A model generated the notes under the pieces. The model had not been told where the DNA came from and did no database searches. It was given only the letters and a program-made list of their open reading frames with translations. From NCBI GenBank assembly GCA_946570335.1, contig CAMNYG010000001.1, positions 1-22,737 of the forward strand: DNA of 22,737 nt, read 5' to 3'. The translations under genes were made by a program, and so were the position numbers. Shown here piece after piece: positions 14,284-22,724 of this stretch; positions within the stretch are counted from its first letter, which is position 1; each line of letters starts with the position of its first letter. This DNA is from an uncultured Dietzia sp. (lineage in GTDB: Bacteria; Actinomycetota; Actinomycetes; Mycobacteriales; Mycobacteriaceae).

Positions 14284-15524
14284 GCACGTCCGGGGATGAC
14301 CGGCGCAATAAACGCGTCGTCGTCGGGGTCGGGGGCGGCATCGCCGCCTATAAGACTTGTGGCCTGATCCGGCTCCTCACGGAGTCCGGCTGTCACGTCG
14401 ACGTCGTCCCCACTGCGGCGGCCCTGAAGTTCGTGGGGGCCGCCACCTTCGAGGCGTTGTCCGGGAACCCTGTCTCGTCTGATGTGTTCTCGGATGTGCC
14501 CTCGGTCCGCCACGTGGCGCTGGGGCAGATGGCGGACCTGGTCGTCATCGCCCCGGCCACAGCGGACCTGCTGGCGCGTGCCGCCGCAGGTCGGGCGGAC
14601 GACCAACTGACATCCACCCTCCTCACGGCCCGTTGTCCGGTGCTGTTCGCTCCCGCGATGCACACCGAGATGTGGGAGCATCCCGCGACGAGACGCAACG
14701 TCGACACCCTCCGCGGGGACGGCGTTCACGTGATGCCGCCGGCCCGCGGTCGCCTGACCGGCGAGGACAGCGGCGCAGGACGTCTGCCCGAGCCCGCCGA
14801 CATCGCCCGGCTCGCCTGGCTCCTTCTCGACGGCAGGAACCTGCCGTGGGACCTCGCCGGTAGGCGTGTGGTGGTCACCTCCGGGGGCACCCGTGAGGAG
14901 ATCGATCCGGTCCGGTTCCTGGGCAACCGGAGTTCGGGCAAGCAGGGACATGCGATCGCGGCACTGGCCGCCGCACGGGGAGCCGATGTCACCCTGATCA
15001 CGTCCTCCGATCTGCCCACACCACCTGCGGTCAGCCAGATCCGCATCGAATCGGCCCTGGAGCTCCGCGAGCACACTCTGCGTTCCGCCTCGGATGCCGA
15101 CGTGGTGATCAAGGCCGCCGCCGTGGCGGATTTTCGTCCGGATCACATATCGGAATCCAAGCTCAAGAAGGGTTCCGGGGCGGAGCCGACCGAGATCCGC
15201 CTGGAGCGCAATCCGGACATCCTCGCCGAGCTCGTCGCCGCCCGCGCAGCCGGGCAGCTGCCCCCGACCTGCCTGCTCGTCGGTTTTGCCGCGGAGACCG
15301 GCGACACGAGTGGCTCCGTACTCGAACACGGTCGGGCGAAGCTGGCTCGCAAGGGGTGCGACATCCTCGTCGTGAACGAGGTCGGGCGCGACACCACCTT
15401 CGGCCGGGATGACAACGGTGGCTGGATTCTCGACTCCGACGGCGGGGAGGTCCTCGTCGAGCGCGGCAGCAAGGACGTGATGGCGGCACACATCCTCGAC
15501 GCGGTGGTGGCGCGGTCCCATTGA
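14280..15524 (+). CDS. coaBC: Bifunctional phosphopantothenoylcysteine decarboxylase / phosphopantothenate-cysteine ligase
   Basis: Carries out two consecutive steps of coenzyme A synthesis: CTP-dependent joining of cysteine to 4'-phosphopantothenate (CoaB) and FMN-dependent decarboxylation (CoaC). The 414-aa product has CoaC at residues about 1-185 and CoaB at about 192-410. The CoaC catalytic His78 is in SVRHVALG. The motif PxMNxxMW of E. coli is PAMHTEMW here (His128), and the flap that holds a cysteine in E. coli (ACGD) reads TGED without cysteine; I believe both changes are common in actinobacteria. CoaB shows [33 protein letters not shown] and the KLKKGSG lysines. GTG 14280 overlaps the rpoZ stop (GTGA). 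Confidence 0.96.
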   Translation: MSTSGDDRRNKRVVVGVGGGIAAYKTCGLIRLLTESGCHVDVVPTAAALKFVGAATFEALSGNPVSSDVFSDVPSVRHVALGQMADLVVIAPATADLLARAAAGRADDQLTSTLLTARCPVLFAPAMHTEMWEHPATRRNVDTLRGDGVHVMPPARGRLTGEDSGAGRLPEPADIARLAWLLLDGRNLPWDLAGRRVVVTSGGTREEIDPVRFLGNRSSGKQGHAIAALAAARGADVTLITSSDLPTPPAVSQIRIESALELREHTLRSASDADVVIKAAAVADFRPDHISESKLKKGSGAEPTEIRLERNPDILAELVAARAAGQLPPTCLLVGFAAETGDTSGSVLEHGRAKLARKGCDILVVNEVGRDTTFGRDDNGGWILDSDGGEVLVERGSKDVMAAHILDAVVARSH

Positions 15525-15557
15525 CGGACCGACCGGAGTGACGTGCAGCGCACCGAC

Positions 15558-15563
15558 TAGGCT
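15558..15563 (+). promoter_or_regulatory. Candidate -10 element of the metK promoter
   Basis: TAGGCT fits the TANNNT pattern frequent at actinobacterial housekeeping promoters. Transcription would start near 15570, placing the perfect hairpin 15571-15590 at the very 5' end of the metK transcript. A TTGACG at 15521-15526 looks like a -35, but the 31-nt spacing is too long. Confidence 0.45.
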
Positions 15564-15570
15564 GATCTCA

Positions 15571-15590
15571 CGCGATCGTAAGCGATCGCG
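15571..15590. promoter_or_regulatory. Perfect inverted repeat in the metK leader
   Basis: CGCGATCG (15571-15578) and CGATCGCG (15583-15590) form an 8-bp perfect inverted repeat around TAAG. It contains the octamer GCGATCGC (15582-15589), and a further partial copy, CGCGATC (15591-15597), follows. It may be a 5'-end stabilising hairpin or a binding site for a regulator of methionine/SAM supply. It is too short for any known SAM riboswitch. Confidence 0.5.
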
Positions 15591-15620
15591 CGCGATCCCA
15601 CGATGGAAGAGAGAACCACT

Positions 15621-16832
15621 GTGACGCAGGCACGTCGACTGTTCACCAGCGAGTCCGTGACCGAAGGGCATCCGGACAAGATCTGTGACGCGATCTCGGA
15701 CGCGATCCTGGACGCGATGCTGGAGCAGGACCCGGCGGCCCGGGTCGCCGTGGAGACGATGGTCACCACCGGTCAGGTCCATGTCGCCGGCGAGGTCAAG
15801 ACCACGGGCTACGTGGAGATTCCGCAGCTGATCCGGGAGAAGATCGTCGAGATCGGGTACGACTCGTCCGACAAGGGCTTCGACGGAGTCTCCTGTGGCG
15901 TGTCGATCTCGATCGGGCAACAGTCACCGGAGATCGCCATGGGCGTGGACACCTCTCACGAGGCCCGTACCTCCGAGGGGTCCGCGGAGGACGAGATCGC
16001 CCGCCAGGGTGCCGGCGACCAGGGGTTGATGTTCGGGTATGCCTGTGCGGACACCCCTGAGCTGATGCCCCTTCCGATCGCTCTGGCACACCGTCTGTCC
16101 CGTCGGCTGACCGAGGTCCGCAAGAACGGCACTCTCGACTACCTGCGGCCGGACGGCAAGACCCAGGTGACCATCGAGTACGACGCTGACAAGGCGGTCC
16201 GACTGGACACCATCGTGATCTCGACCCAACATGCGGACGGCATCGATCTCGAGACCACACTGCGCGACGATCTGACCGAGCACGTCATCGAACCTGTGCT
16301 CGGCGAAGCGGCGTCGGGGATCGATCAGAGCGACTACCGCCTTCTGGTCAACCCCACCGGCCGGTTCGTGCTGGGTGGGCCGATGGGCGATGCCGGTCTG
16401 ACAGGGCGCAAGATCATCGTCGACACCTACGGCGGCATGGCACGCCACGGCGGCGGTGCGTTCTCCGGCAAGGACCCGTCCAAGGTGGACCGGTCGGCTG
16501 CGTACGCAATGCGTTGGGTGGCCAAGAACATCGTGGCCGCCGAGCTCGCCGAGCGGGTCGAGGTGCAAGTCGCCTACGCGATCGGTAAGGCCGCCCCGGT
16601 GGGGCTTTTCGTCGAGACGTTCGGCACCGAGAAGGTGGACCCGAGCGTGCTCCAGCAGGCGGTGGTGGACGTGTTCGACCTGCGCCCGGGGGCGATCATC
16701 CGCGATCTGGATCTCAAGCGTCCGATTTACGCACCGACGGCGGCCTACGGTCACTTCGGCCGTACCGACATCGATCTTCCGTGGGAGCGCACCGACCGAG
16801 TGGACGAGCTGCGCAAGGCCGCAGGGCTCTGA
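15621..16832 (+). CDS. metK: S-adenosylmethionine synthetase
   Basis: Makes S-adenosylmethionine from methionine and ATP. The 403-aa product has the standard three-domain MAT fold. ATP and metal contacts are visible in GHPDK (residues 16-20), the hexapeptide GAGDQG (130-135) and the Gly-rich run [19 protein letters not shown] (from about 278). I chose GTG 15621 because GGAAGAGAG (15605-15613) lies 7 nt upstream and the product then starts [19 protein letters not shown], like relatives. ATG 15603 in the same frame has no ribosome site. SAM made here feeds the rRNA methyltransferase RsmB encoded further on. A hairpin starts on the last base of the stop codon and fills the gap to priA. Confidence 0.97.
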   Translation: MTQARRLFTSESVTEGHPDKICDAISDAILDAMLEQDPAARVAVETMVTTGQVHVAGEVKTTGYVEIPQLIREKIVEIGYDSSDKGFDGVSCGVSISIGQQSPEIAMGVDTSHEARTSEGSAEDEIARQGAGDQGLMFGYACADTPELMPLPIALAHRLSRRLTEVRKNGTLDYLRPDGKTQVTIEYDADKAVRLDTIVISTQHADGIDLETTLRDDLTEHVIEPVLGEAASGIDQSDYRLLVNPTGRFVLGGPMGDAGLTGRKIIVDTYGGMARHGGGAFSGKDPSKVDRSAAYAMRWVAKNIVAAELAERVEVQVAYAIGKAAPVGLFVETFGTEKVDPSVLQQAVVDVFDLRPGAIIRDLDLKRPIYAPTAAYGHFGRTDIDLPWERTDRVDELRKAAGL

Positions 16833-16874
16833 TTCGACCCCTCGCATGTCGTAGTGGGATGCGAGGATTCGAAT
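16832..16874 (+). promoter_or_regulatory. Hairpin filling the metK-priA gap and hiding the priA ribosome site
   Basis: Outer stem ATTCGA (16832-16837) pairs with TCGAAT (16869-16874). After a 2x2 internal loop, CCTCGCAT (16840-16847) pairs with ATGCGAGG (16859-16866) around an 11-nt loop. That is 14 base pairs in 43 nt. The element starts on the last base of the metK stop codon and ends on the base before the priA GTG. GAGGA (16863-16867), the priA Shine-Dalgarno, is almost wholly in the 3' arm. A ribosome ending metK translation would open the 5' arm, so it should couple priA translation to metK. No T-run is present, so it is not an intrinsic terminator. Confidence 0.7.
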
Positions 16875-18920
16875 GTGACGACCACACGAGCAGCGACCCG
16901 GGTCCCGGCGGCATACGCCCCGGTGGCTCGGGTCCTGCCGTTGCTCGGAGTTCCACACCTGGATCGGGAGTTCGACTACCTGGTGCCCGAGTCCCTGTCG
17001 GAGCAGGCGGTGGTCGGTACCCGCGTGAGGGTGCGGTTCGCCGGCCGCCTGGTCGACGGATTCCTCATCGGCAGGGTGTCAGAGTCCGATCACCGGGGCG
17101 AGCTGGCGTGGCTCGAGCGAGTGGTCTCGCCTGAGCCTGTGCTCACGCCCCGGCTACTCGGTCTGGTCGAAGCCGTCGCGCGCCGCTGGGTAGGAATGCG
17201 GTCTGATGTGCTGCGGCTGGCGATTCCTCCCCGGCATGCTGCCGCTGAGAGGTCGGTTCCCGCCGCAGAGCCTCCGCTCGGGGTGACCACGGGGCCGGTC
17301 GAGCTCCCCACGGGGTGGGCTGATCATCCCATGGCCGCGCGCTTCCTCGAGGCGGTTGTTGCGGGAATCCCGGCACGAGCGGTGTGGACGGTCCCCCCGG
17401 GTAGGGACTGGGCGAGCGCACTCGCGGCGTTGGCCGACACCGTTCGCCGCAGGGGCCTCCAGGTTCTGCTCATCGTCCCGGACCAGAGGGACGTCGACCG
17501 CCTCACCGCCGCCTGTCGGGACGCGGTGGGGGGCGGGGCCGACGGGCGTGACTTGGTCGCCGACATCTCGGCCGGCGTTGGTCCGTCGGCCCGGTATCGC
17601 CGGTGGTTGCGGGCGACCCGAGGGCACGCCCGCATCATTGTGGGAACCCGTAGCGCGGTGTTCGCACCGCTTCCGGAGCTCGGGTTGATGGTGCTTCATG
17701 ACGACGGGGATGATTCGTTCGTCGAACCCCGGGCGCCGTACCCGCACACTCGAGAGGTTGCCACCCAGCGGTCGGTTCTCGACAACACACCGCTGTTGTT
17801 CACCTCTGTCGACCGGACGCCCGAGGTCGCCGAATACGTCAGATCCGGTTGGGCGCACGAGATTCGCCCTCGCCCGGGGTTGATCAGGGAGCTCGCGCCC
17901 CGGGTCGTCGCGGTGACCGATGCCGACCCGGTCCAGGCGAGGGACGTCGCCGGCGGACGCACCCGGCTCCCCGCCGTGGCTCTCACCATGGCGCGCGAGG
18001 CTTTCGACGTCGACGCGCCCGTACTCGTGCAGGTTCCACGCAAGGGGTACATCCCGACCCTGCTGTGTGGATCGTGTCGGGCCCCGGCCCGGTGTCGCCG
18101 GTGCCACGGACCGATCAGGGCTGGTCGGATGGACGAGGTCTACGGACCGGTGGACCTGGCGTGTGGCTGGTGTGGGGCGCCTGAGACGGGTTTCCGCTGC
18201 GTGGACTGTGGATCCCGAGCGTTACGTGCGGGAGTTGTGGGCACGGTCCGCACGGCCGAGGAACTCGGCCGGATGTTTCCGGGAATCCGGGTCCGCACCA
18301 GTGGAGGGGGCGAGATCCTGGACTCGGTCCCCGCAGAACCCGCGATCATCGTGTCGACTCCGGGCTCGGAGCCGGTGGCTGACGGGGGGTACGGGGCCGC
18401 GTTGCTCCTGGACTCCTGGGCCCTGCTGGGCAGGCCGGACCTGCGTGCGGTGCAGAACGCACTTCGCCTGTGGATCGGAGCCGCGTGTCTGGTCCGGCCC
18501 GCCCAGCAGGGCGGCCGGGTCTTCCTGTCCGCGGATTCAGAATCAGCGGTCGCACAGGCTCTGATCAGATGGTCCCCCCAGGCCTGGGCCGATCGTGAAC
18601 TGGCGGATCGGTCCGAGGTCGGGTTCCCACCGGCAGTACACATGTTCGCGGTCGATGGTCCGGCCGCTGCGCTCGCGGAGTTTCTCGAAGAATTCCGGCT
18701 CATCGATCGTGTCGAGGTGCTGGGACCGGTAGACCTTCCTGCGGGCGAAGAGCTTCCCGGCCATGAGCAGATCGCTGACCCCGAACGGGTGTTGCTGCGG
18801 GTGTCGCCTCCGGAGCTCGGAGAAGTCGCCGATGAGCTGCGTTCCTTCGTCGTGGGGCGATCGGGACGACGCCACTCCCACCCTGTCCGCGTACGCCTGG
18901 ACCCGATCAATATCGGCTGA
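16875..18920 (+). CDS. priA: PriA-like primosomal protein N', predicted to lack ATPase activity
   Basis: PriA recognises stalled forks and loads the replicative helicase. The 681-aa product has the N-terminal 3'-DNA-end-binding domain (about 15-110, LLGVPHLDREFDY) and a zinc cluster of four Cys-x2-Cys pairs at residues 398-445. The helicase motifs are degenerate: the Walker A position reads PPGRDWASA (about 172-180) without GKT/S, and the DEEH box reads HDDGDDS. Such ATPase-deficient PriA is known in actinobacteria, so it may act as a scaffold rather than a helicase. GTG 16875 is chosen because GAGGA (16863-16867) is 7 nt upstream; GTG 16854 lies inside the loop of the predicted hairpin and lacks a ribosome site. 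No frameshift is seen. Confidence 0.9.
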   Translation: MTTTRAATRVPAAYAPVARVLPLLGVPHLDREFDYLVPESLSEQAVVGTRVRVRFAGRLVDGFLIGRVSESDHRGELAWLERVVSPEPVLTPRLLGLVEAVARRWVGMRSDVLRLAIPPRHAAAERSVPAAEPPLGVTTGPVELPTGWADHPMAARFLEAVVAGIPARAVWTVPPGRDWASALAALADTVRRRGLQVLLIVPDQRDVDRLTAACRDAVGGGADGRDLVADISAGVGPSARYRRWLRATRGHARIIVGTRSAVFAPLPELGLMVLHDDGDDSFVEPRAPYPHTREVATQRSVLDNTPLLFTSVDRTPEVAEYVRSGWAHEIRPRPGLIRELAPRVVAVTDADPVQARDVAGGRTRLPAVALTMAREAFDVDAPVLVQVPRKGYIPTLLCGSCRAPARCRRCHGPIRAGRMDEVYGPVDLACGWCGAPETGFRCVDCGSRALRAGVVGTVRTAEELGRMFPGIRVRTSGGGEILDSVPAEPAIIVSTPGSEPVADGGYGAALLLDSWALLGRPDLRAVQNALRLWIGAACLVRPAQQGGRVFLSADSESAVAQALIRWSPQAWADRELADRSEVGFPPAVHMFAVDGPAAALAEFLEEFRLIDRVEVLGPVDLPAGEELPGHEQIADPERVLLRVSPPELGEVADELRSFVVGRSGRRHSHPVRVRLDPINIG

Positions 18921-18955
18921 CCGGACCGACGCACCGCTACTGGATCGCCAGCGCA

Positions 18956-18961
18956 TAGAAT
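18956..18961 (+). promoter_or_regulatory. Candidate -10 element of the def promoter
   Basis: TAGAAT is close to the consensus TATAAT and lies in the 84-bp gap between priA and def. Transcription would start near 18968, giving a leader of about 37 nt with the def ribosome site. No clear -35 is visible. The same hexamer precedes rpe. Confidence 0.4.
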
Positions 18962-19004
18962 GGACCGTCACCACCATCGATGTGCGCGAGGAGAACAGAT
19001 TCGC

Positions 19005-19559
19005 ATGCCCGTCCACCCCGTCCGGCTCTTCGGAGACCCTGTGCTCCGAACACCCGCCGACCCGGTCACGTCCTTCGATGACAGGTTGGCACGGGCGGTG
19101 ACGGATCTGATGGATACTGTTCGGCACGAGGACGGGGCGGGGTTGGCCGCTCCGCAGATCGGACTGTCGATGCGCGTGTTCGTCTACAGCTGTGGAGGCC
19201 GTGAGGGTCACCTGGTCAATCCCGAGTGGGAGCCCCTCGGCGACGAGAAGACGTACGTCAATGAGGGGTGCCTGTCCATTCCCGGAGTTTCCGAGCCGAC
19301 GGAGCGCTTCGCCCGCGTGCGGGCCCGTGGTCAGGACGTCCACGGTAATCAGGTGAGTTTCGAGGCGGAAGGGATACTCGCCCGTGCCGTTCAACACGAG
19401 ACCGATCATCTCGACGGCGTGCTGTTCCTCCAACGACTGACCCCGGATGTCCGCAAGGCCGCGATGGCACAGATCCGGTCTTCCACGTGGTTCGGCAGCG
19501 CCGCGATCAGTGCGGGTGAGGTGCACGACCACCTGACCGAGCCGATGGAGGTGAAGTGA
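19005..19559 (+). CDS. def: Peptide deformylase
   Basis: Removes the formyl group from the N-terminal methionine of new proteins. The 184-aa product has all three family motifs: GAGLAAPQ (residues 44-51), EGCLS (87-91, metal ligand Cys89) and QHETDHLDG with metal ligands His131 and His135 and catalytic Glu132. The C-terminal extension of about 30 residues after motif III is usual for Gram-positive enzymes. ATG 19005 is preceded by GAGGAG (18988-18993) 11 nt upstream, and the product starts like relatives ([10 protein letters not shown]). The in-frame start at 18960 would add a His/Arg-rich tail without homology. The end overlaps fmt by 4 nt, so formylation and deformylation enzymes are produced together. 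Confidence 0.97.
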   Translation: MPVHPVRLFGDPVLRTPADPVTSFDDRLARAVTDLMDTVRHEDGAGLAAPQIGLSMRVFVYSCGGREGHLVNPEWEPLGDEKTYVNEGCLSIPGVSEPTERFARVRARGQDVHGNQVSFEAEGILARAVQHETDHLDGVLFLQRLTPDVRKAAMAQIRSSTWFGSAAISAGEVHDHLTEPMEVK

Positions 19560-20515
19560 TCGTGCGCGTCGTCTTTGCCGGCACCCCGGAGGTCGCGGTC
19601 CCGTCCCTGCGCGCGCTACTGGAGAGCGATGCGCACGAGGTCGTGGCGGTCGTCTCGCGTCCGGATGCCCGGACCGGGCGTGGTCGGGGACTGTCCCGCA
19701 GTCCTGTCGCCGCGGCAGCGGATGCTGCGGGGATCGAAGTGCTGACCCCGCCCAACGCCCGCGATCCCGAATTCGCGGAACGGCTCCGCGAGCTCGCCCC
19801 CGACGCCGCGCCGGTGGTCGCCTACGGCCACCTCGTGCCGAGGAACGTACTCGACATTCCCCGATACGGTTGGATCAACCTGCATTTCTCGTTGCTTCCG
19901 GCATGGCGGGGAGCAGCCCCGGTCAACGCCGCGATCGCCGCCGGCGACGAGGTGACCGGAGCGTCGACGTTCCTCCTCGAAGAGGGGCTCGATACGGGTC
20001 CGGTGCTGGGGACCATGACCGAGACCATCCGGCCCCGCGACACGGCCGGGGAACTTCTCGGCCGGCTGGCGGAGGGGGGTTCCGGCCTGTTGCTGGCGAC
20101 CCTGGACGGGATCGAGGCCGGCCGGTTACGCGCCGAACCGCAGCCCACGGACGGCGTGTCCTACGCAGGCAAGCTCACGGTGGAGGACGCGAGAGTCCGG
20201 TGGACGGACCCCGCGATCGCGGTGGATCGCCACATCCGGTCTGTCACGCCCGCTCCCGGCGCCTGGACGACCCTGAACGGTGATCGGGTGAAGATCGGCG
20301 CCGCCCGTCCCGCCGAGGCGCAGGAGATCGAGGCCCTCGGTGCGGATCCGGGCCTGGCGCCGGGACACATCCGGTGGAACAAGCGGGCCCTTCTCGTTGG
20401 CACCGCGTCGTCACCACTCGTCGTGGAACAGCTGCAGCCGCCGGGGAAGAAGATGATGAACGCACTGGACTGGATACGTGGCGCCCGCATCGAGTCCGGG
20501 GCGGAATTCGCATGA
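19556..20515 (+). CDS. fmt: Methionyl-tRNA formyltransferase
   Basis: Formylates the initiator Met-tRNA using 10-formyltetrahydrofolate. The 319-aa product has the catalytic N domain, with Asn108 and His110 in [12 protein letters not shown] and Asp146 in LDTGPV as the active-site triad, and a C-terminal OB-like tRNA-binding domain (about 210-315). GTG 19556 overlaps the def stop (GTGA), with GGAGG at 19547-19551. GTG 19562, two codons later, would give a start (RVVFAGTPE) closer to homologs with GGAGG 10 nt away and is an equal candidate. The end overlaps rsmB by 4 nt. Confidence 0.97.
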   Translation: MIVRVVFAGTPEVAVPSLRALLESDAHEVVAVVSRPDARTGRGRGLSRSPVAAAADAAGIEVLTPPNARDPEFAERLRELAPDAAPVVAYGHLVPRNVLDIPRYGWINLHFSLLPAWRGAAPVNAAIAAGDEVTGASTFLLEEGLDTGPVLGTMTETIRPRDTAGELLGRLAEGGSGLLLATLDGIEAGRLRAEPQPTDGVSYAGKLTVEDARVRWTDPAIAVDRHIRSVTPAPGAWTTLNGDRVKIGAARPAEAQEIEALGADPGLAPGHIRWNKRALLVGTASSPLVVEQLQPPGKKMMNALDWIRGARIESGAEFA

Positions 20516-22020
20516 CCGACCCTCAGCGGGACCGGCAGCAGCCGGTCACCGGCCGTGAGAGCCCGAACCCACGGCGGGGTCGGAGCCAGGGGTCACACCG
20601 TCGGGGAGGCGCTCGCCGCCCGGAACAGAAGCGGTCCGGCGGCGGCACCCGCAAGCAGCAGTCGTCCGCACGCGCGGATGCACGGTCGGTGGCCCTGGCG
20701 GTGATGACCGCGGTGCGGGAACGTGGCGCGTACGCCAATCTCTCCCTGCCCGCGGAGCTCCGCCGCGCGAATCTGGACGCGCGGGACTCGGCGCTGGCCA
20801 CAGAACTCACCTACGGGACCCTGCGGGCCCAGGGACTGCTCGACCGGGTCATCACGCTGGCCGCCTCACGGCCTGTGGAGGAGATCGATCCACCCGTGCT
20901 CGATGTGGTGCGGCTCGGCGCCTACCAACTGCTGTTCACGCGTATCGGAGCACACGCTGCGGTCGACACCAGTGTGGAGGCCGCTCGGGCCGCCGGGCTC
21001 GGCCGTGCGGGGGCGTTCGTCAACGCCGTGCTGAGGAAGATCTCGGCGCGCGAGACGGAACAGTGGATCGGCGAGCTGCGCGAGGGTCTCAGCGATCCGA
21101 TCTCCCGGATGGCCATAGGAACCGCACACCCGGAATGGATTGCGCGCGCGTTCGCCGAATCCCTCGGACCCGCTGCCGGTGAGCTGCCCGAGCTACTGGC
21201 CGCGGACGACGCCCGTCCCAAGGTTCACCTCGCCGCCCGTCCCGGCGCGATCACCAGGGAGGAGCTGGCCCTGGTCACCGGCGGGAGTGAGGGGAGACTG
21301 TCCCCGTACGCCGTCCATCTGGACTCCGGGGATCCCGGTTCACTCGATGCGGTGCGTGACGGCCTGGCCGCGGTCCAGGACGAGGGCAGTCAGCTCGTGG
21401 CGCTCGCCGCGGCGGGCGCCCCGCTGACAGGCGAGGACGGTGGGCGGTGGTTGGACCTGTGTGCCGGACCCGGCGGAAAGGCCGTGATGCTCGGGGGGCT
21501 CGCGGAGATCGAGGGGGCCACACTCACCGCGGTCGAGGTGTCCGAGCATCGCGCCGAGCTGGTCCGCGACGCGACCCGGGACCTTCCGGTCACCGTGCAC
21601 ACCGCCGATGGGCGCGATCCGGGCCTCGAGCCGGGATTCGACCGGATACTGCTTGATGCCCCGTGTTCCGGACTCGGGGCTCTTCGTCGTCGTCCTGAAG
21701 CCCGGTGGCGCAAACAGGCGGGAGACATACCCGCACTGGTGAGGCTCCAACGCGAGCTTCTCGACTCGGCGCTGCGGCTGATCAGGCCCGGCGGCGTGGT
21801 GCTCTATGCCACCTGCTCGCCCCACTTGTCGGAGACGGTCTCGGTGATGCGTGAGGCCGGTCGACGCGGCGACGTGGAGTTCGTCGATGTCCGCAATGTC
21901 CTGGCACAGGTGTGCGCGGGAGAGGTCGCGGGGATAGGGGAGGGGCCGTGGGTGCAACTGTGGCCGCATCGGCACGGTACGGACGCGATGTTCATGGCCG
22001 CCGTGCGCCGCACCGACTGA
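20512..22020 (+). CDS. rsmB: 16S rRNA (cytosine-5) methyltransferase RsmB (Fmu/Sun)
   Basis: Methylates C967 (E. coli numbering) of 16S rRNA with SAM. The 502-aa product starts with about 60 basic, Arg/Gly/Gln-rich, probably disordered residues. A NusB-like RNA-binding domain follows (about 62-200: [18 protein letters not shown], then FVNAVLRKI). The Rossmann methyltransferase domain has the SAM motif [10 protein letters not shown] at residues 314-323, DAPCSGLG with Cys385, and the catalytic Cys435 in YATCSP. ATG 20512 overlaps the fmt stop (ATGA), with GGGGCGGA shortly upstream. The frame is open further upstream within fmt but shows no RsmB similarity there. The N-terminal basic tail is longer than in E. 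coli RsmB. Confidence 0.96.
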   Translation: MTDPQRDRQQPVTGRESPNPRRGRSQGSHRRGGARRPEQKRSGGGTRKQQSSARADARSVALAVMTAVRERGAYANLSLPAELRRANLDARDSALATELTYGTLRAQGLLDRVITLAASRPVEEIDPPVLDVVRLGAYQLLFTRIGAHAAVDTSVEAARAAGLGRAGAFVNAVLRKISARETEQWIGELREGLSDPISRMAIGTAHPEWIARAFAESLGPAAGELPELLAADDARPKVHLAARPGAITREELALVTGGSEGRLSPYAVHLDSGDPGSLDAVRDGLAAVQDEGSQLVALAAAGAPLTGEDGGRWLDLCAGPGGKAVMLGGLAEIEGATLTAVEVSEHRAELVRDATRDLPVTVHTADGRDPGLEPGFDRILLDAPCSGLGALRRRPEARWRKQAGDIPALVRLQRELLDSALRLIRPGGVVLYATCSPHLSETVSVMREAGRRGDVEFVDVRNVLAQVCAGEVAGIGEGPWVQLWPHRHGTDAMFMAAVRRTD

Positions 22021-22042
22021 ACGCAGGGGCCGGCCGGCGGCC

Positions 22043-22048
22043 TAGAAT
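22043..22048 (+). promoter_or_regulatory. Candidate -10 element for a leaderless rpe transcript
   Basis: TAGAAT ends 7 nt before ATG 22056, the distance expected between a -10 box and the transcription start, so the mRNA would begin at or next to the A of the start codon. No Shine-Dalgarno is present in front of the ATG. The rsmB-rpe gap is only 35 bp. A clear -35 is not visible in the GC-rich stretch upstream. Confidence 0.5.
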
Positions 22049-22055
22049 GAACGCC

Positions 22056-22724
22056 ATGTCCTACCAGCCGCTCATCGCGCCGTCGATCCTGTCCGCCGAC
22101 TTCGCCCGCCTGGATCGAGAGGTCGAGCGTATCCCGTCCGCGGACTGGATCCACGTCGACGTGATGGACGGACATTTCGTTCCCAACCTGTCGTTCGGGG
22201 CGCCGGTCGCGAAGGCTGTCGGCAGGGTCACCGACAAGCCGATGGACTGCCACCTCATGATCGAGGATCCCGCCCGGTGGGTGCGGGACTACGTGGACGC
22301 CGGCGCGTTCAACGTCACCTTCCACGTGGAGGCCACCGATGATCCGAAGGGCGTGGCCGACCTGCTGCACTCCACCGGGTGTAAGGCCGGGATCTCGGTG
22401 AGGCCGGGCACCGCCGTGGAGCCGTATTTCGACCTGCTCGAGCACGTGGATCTGGTGCTCGTCATGAGCGTGGAGCCCGGATTCGGCGGGCAGAAGTTCA
22501 TGCCTGAGGTGCTGGACAAGGTGCGGTCGCTGCGCGCGGAGATCGACCGGCGGGGGCTGGACGTGCTCATCCAGATCGACGGTGGTATCGACGCCTCAAC
22601 GATCGGTGAGTGCGCGGCCGCGGGCTGCGACGTGTTTGTCGCCGGTTCGGCCGTGTACGGCGCACCCGACCCCGACGCGATGGTCGAGACTCTGCGCACG
22701 AGGGCCCTGGACGCCCGGGCGTGA
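22056..22724 (+). CDS. rpe: Ribulose-phosphate 3-epimerase
   Basis: Interconverts ribulose 5-phosphate and xylulose 5-phosphate in the pentose phosphate pathway. The 222-aa product is a TIM barrel of normal length. Family motifs: PSILSADF near the N-terminus, HVDVMDGHFVPN with metal ligands His33 and Asp35, His66 in CHLMIEDP, the MSVEPGFGGQ loop, and Asp175 in IDGGID. ATG 22056 is preferred because the product then starts like relatives and fits the -10 spacing for a leaderless mRNA. ATG 22047 in the same frame adds only three residues and overlaps the -10. The stop overlaps a possible next start (GTGA). Confidence 0.97.
   Translation: MSYQPLIAPSILSADFARLDREVERIPSADWIHVDVMDGHFVPNLSFGAPVAKAVGRVTDKPMDCHLMIEDPARWVRDYVDAGAFNVTFHVEATDDPKGVADLLHSTGCKAGISVRPGTAVEPYFDLLEHVDLVLVMSVEPGFGGQKFMPEVLDKVRSLRAEIDRRGLDVLIQIDGGIDASTIGECAAAGCDVFVAGSAVYGAPDPDAMVETLRTRALDARA

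Noticed and set aside
15521..15526. TTGACG as the -35 of the metK promoter
   Set aside because: The spacing to the -10 candidate TAGGCT is 31 nt, far from the usual 16-19 nt.
15571..15620. SAM riboswitch in the metK leader
   Set aside because: The leader is only about 50 nt with one simple hairpin and lacks the conserved cores and junctions of known SAM riboswitch classes.
14151..15920. Long minus-strand open frame (about 589 codons) opposite rpoZ, coaBC and metK
   Set aside because: It mirrors the third-position GC bias of three certain genes on the other strand, has no recognisable domain and crosses gene borders.
20374..20511. Upstream in-frame extension of rsmB into fmt
   Set aside because: No similarity to RsmB and overlaps the conserved end of fmt; ATG 20512 fits the ATGA coupling seen elsewhere.
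22029..22042. GGCCGGCC-rich stretch after rsmB as a terminator
   Set aside because: Very short self-complementary GC run without a T-tract; more likely just the promoter-side DNA of rpe.
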